Assembly (NCBI GenBank): GCA_030039005.1
Contig: JASHQT010000373.1
Location: forward strand, 1-5,203
DNA from: Bryobacteraceae bacterium
GTDB taxonomy: Bacteria; Acidobacteriota; Terriglobia; Bryobacterales; Bryobacteraceae
Reading direction: 5' to 3'
DNA: 5,203 nt
Below the pieces are notes generated by a model. It searched no databases and was not told the origin of the DNA. It saw only the letters and a list, made by a program, of their open reading frames with translations. Position 1 is the stretch's first letter, and each line of letters begins with the position of its first letter. The translations under genes and the position numbers were made by a program. Of this stretch, positions 4,891-5,203 are shown piece after piece.

Positions 4891-5203
4891 ATGCTGGTGC
4901 TCGACGCGAATATTCTGATTCGCGCCGTCCTCGGTTCGCGCGTATTGTCGCTACTTCGCAAGTACGCTGAGCAAACGGAATTTCTAGCACCCGATACCGC
5001 ATTTCACGAAGCACGGGAGCACTTGCCTCAGATTTTGGAACGGCGACATGTGCCGTTGGCTCCCGCGTTAGCGCTGCTCGAACTAGTCGCCACCCTCGTA
5101 CAGACCATAGAACTTGAAGCCTACTCGCGCTTTGAGTCGGTTGCCCGCGAGCGCATCGGACGACGAGATGAAGACGATTGGCCGATTCTGGCCTCGGCAC
5201 TCG
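4891..5203 (+). CDS. PIN-domain toxin (VapC-like ribonuclease), 3' end missing
   Basis: ATG 4891 follows the antitoxin stop by two bases. The frame is open for 104 codons to the window edge, so perhaps the last 25-40 residues are lost, judging from the usual 130-145 residues of VapC-type toxins. PIN domains are Mg2+-dependent endoribonucleases that cleave tRNA or other RNA and stop growth when the antitoxin is degraded. The acidic site is visible: D5 in MLVLDANILI, the family's first motif; E40 in DTAFHEAREHL; and the D93/D96 cluster in RRDEDDWPILASAL, which matches the conserved DxDDWP-like third motif. The final Asp expected further on is outside the window. No key residue is missing in the visible part, so the toxin appears functional as far as it can be seen. 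Its RNA target cannot be read from the sequence. Confidence 0.88.
   Translation, partial: MLVLDANILIRAVLGSRVLSLLRKYAEQTEFLAPDTAFHEAREHLPQILERRHVPLAPALALLELVATLVQTIELEAYSRFESVARERIGRRDEDDWPILASAL

Overview
The window looks like accessory DNA from a moderately GC-rich Gram-negative bacterium. An Acidobacteriota-type genome is my best guess. The guess rests on the style of the exported IPT/TIG plus beta-barrel-like protein, the mix of insertion sequence and toxin-antitoxin genes, and the loose gene spacing. It is inference only, since no rRNA or marker gene is present.

Left part (1-1942, minus strand). Two genes for exported proteins lie head to tail, 26 bases apart, and probably form one transcription unit. 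The upstream gene encodes a 548-residue protein with a signal peptide, an IPT/TIG-like Ig domain, an alpha-helical segment, a Ser/Thr/Gly-rich linker and a C-terminal region of alternating beta strands resembling an outer-membrane barrel. The downstream gene begins with a clear signal peptide and runs off the left edge. Neither has a function I can name.

Middle (1943-3003). A gap of about 330 bases separates the exported-protein unit from a divergent plus-strand gene. That gene encodes an all-helical cytoplasmic protein of about 216 residues with a motif of the FLYRxAIELxLKA kind, seen in HEPN-like proteins. It probably starts at a TTG behind a near-perfect Shine-Dalgarno sequence.

Insertion sequence (about 3004-4554). 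A complete-looking DDE (rve-type) transposase gene, read on the minus strand, is bracketed by imperfect inverted repeats of 23-24 bases. The right-end repeat occurs twice, 35 bases apart. The element carries an unusually long non-coding tail of about 230 bases beyond the transposase stop, with a G-rich tract, a tandem octamer and a strong hairpin. I see no target-site duplication.

Right part (4555-5203, plus strand). Sixty-four bases beyond the element begins a type II toxin-antitoxin operon: a Phd/YefM-like antitoxin and, two bases later, a PIN-domain (VapC-like) ribonuclease toxin cut by the window edge. The short promoter region holds repeated and inverted TTGTGT-like half-sites that could be the autoregulatory operator.

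The neighbourhood of transposon, toxin-antitoxin pair and orphan helical protein reads as a small mobile or defence-type island next to cell-envelope genes. I found no CRISPR array, tRNA, rRNA or phage structural gene. No wholly new system can be demonstrated here. The least explained items are the exported two-gene unit and the structured tail of the insertion sequence.
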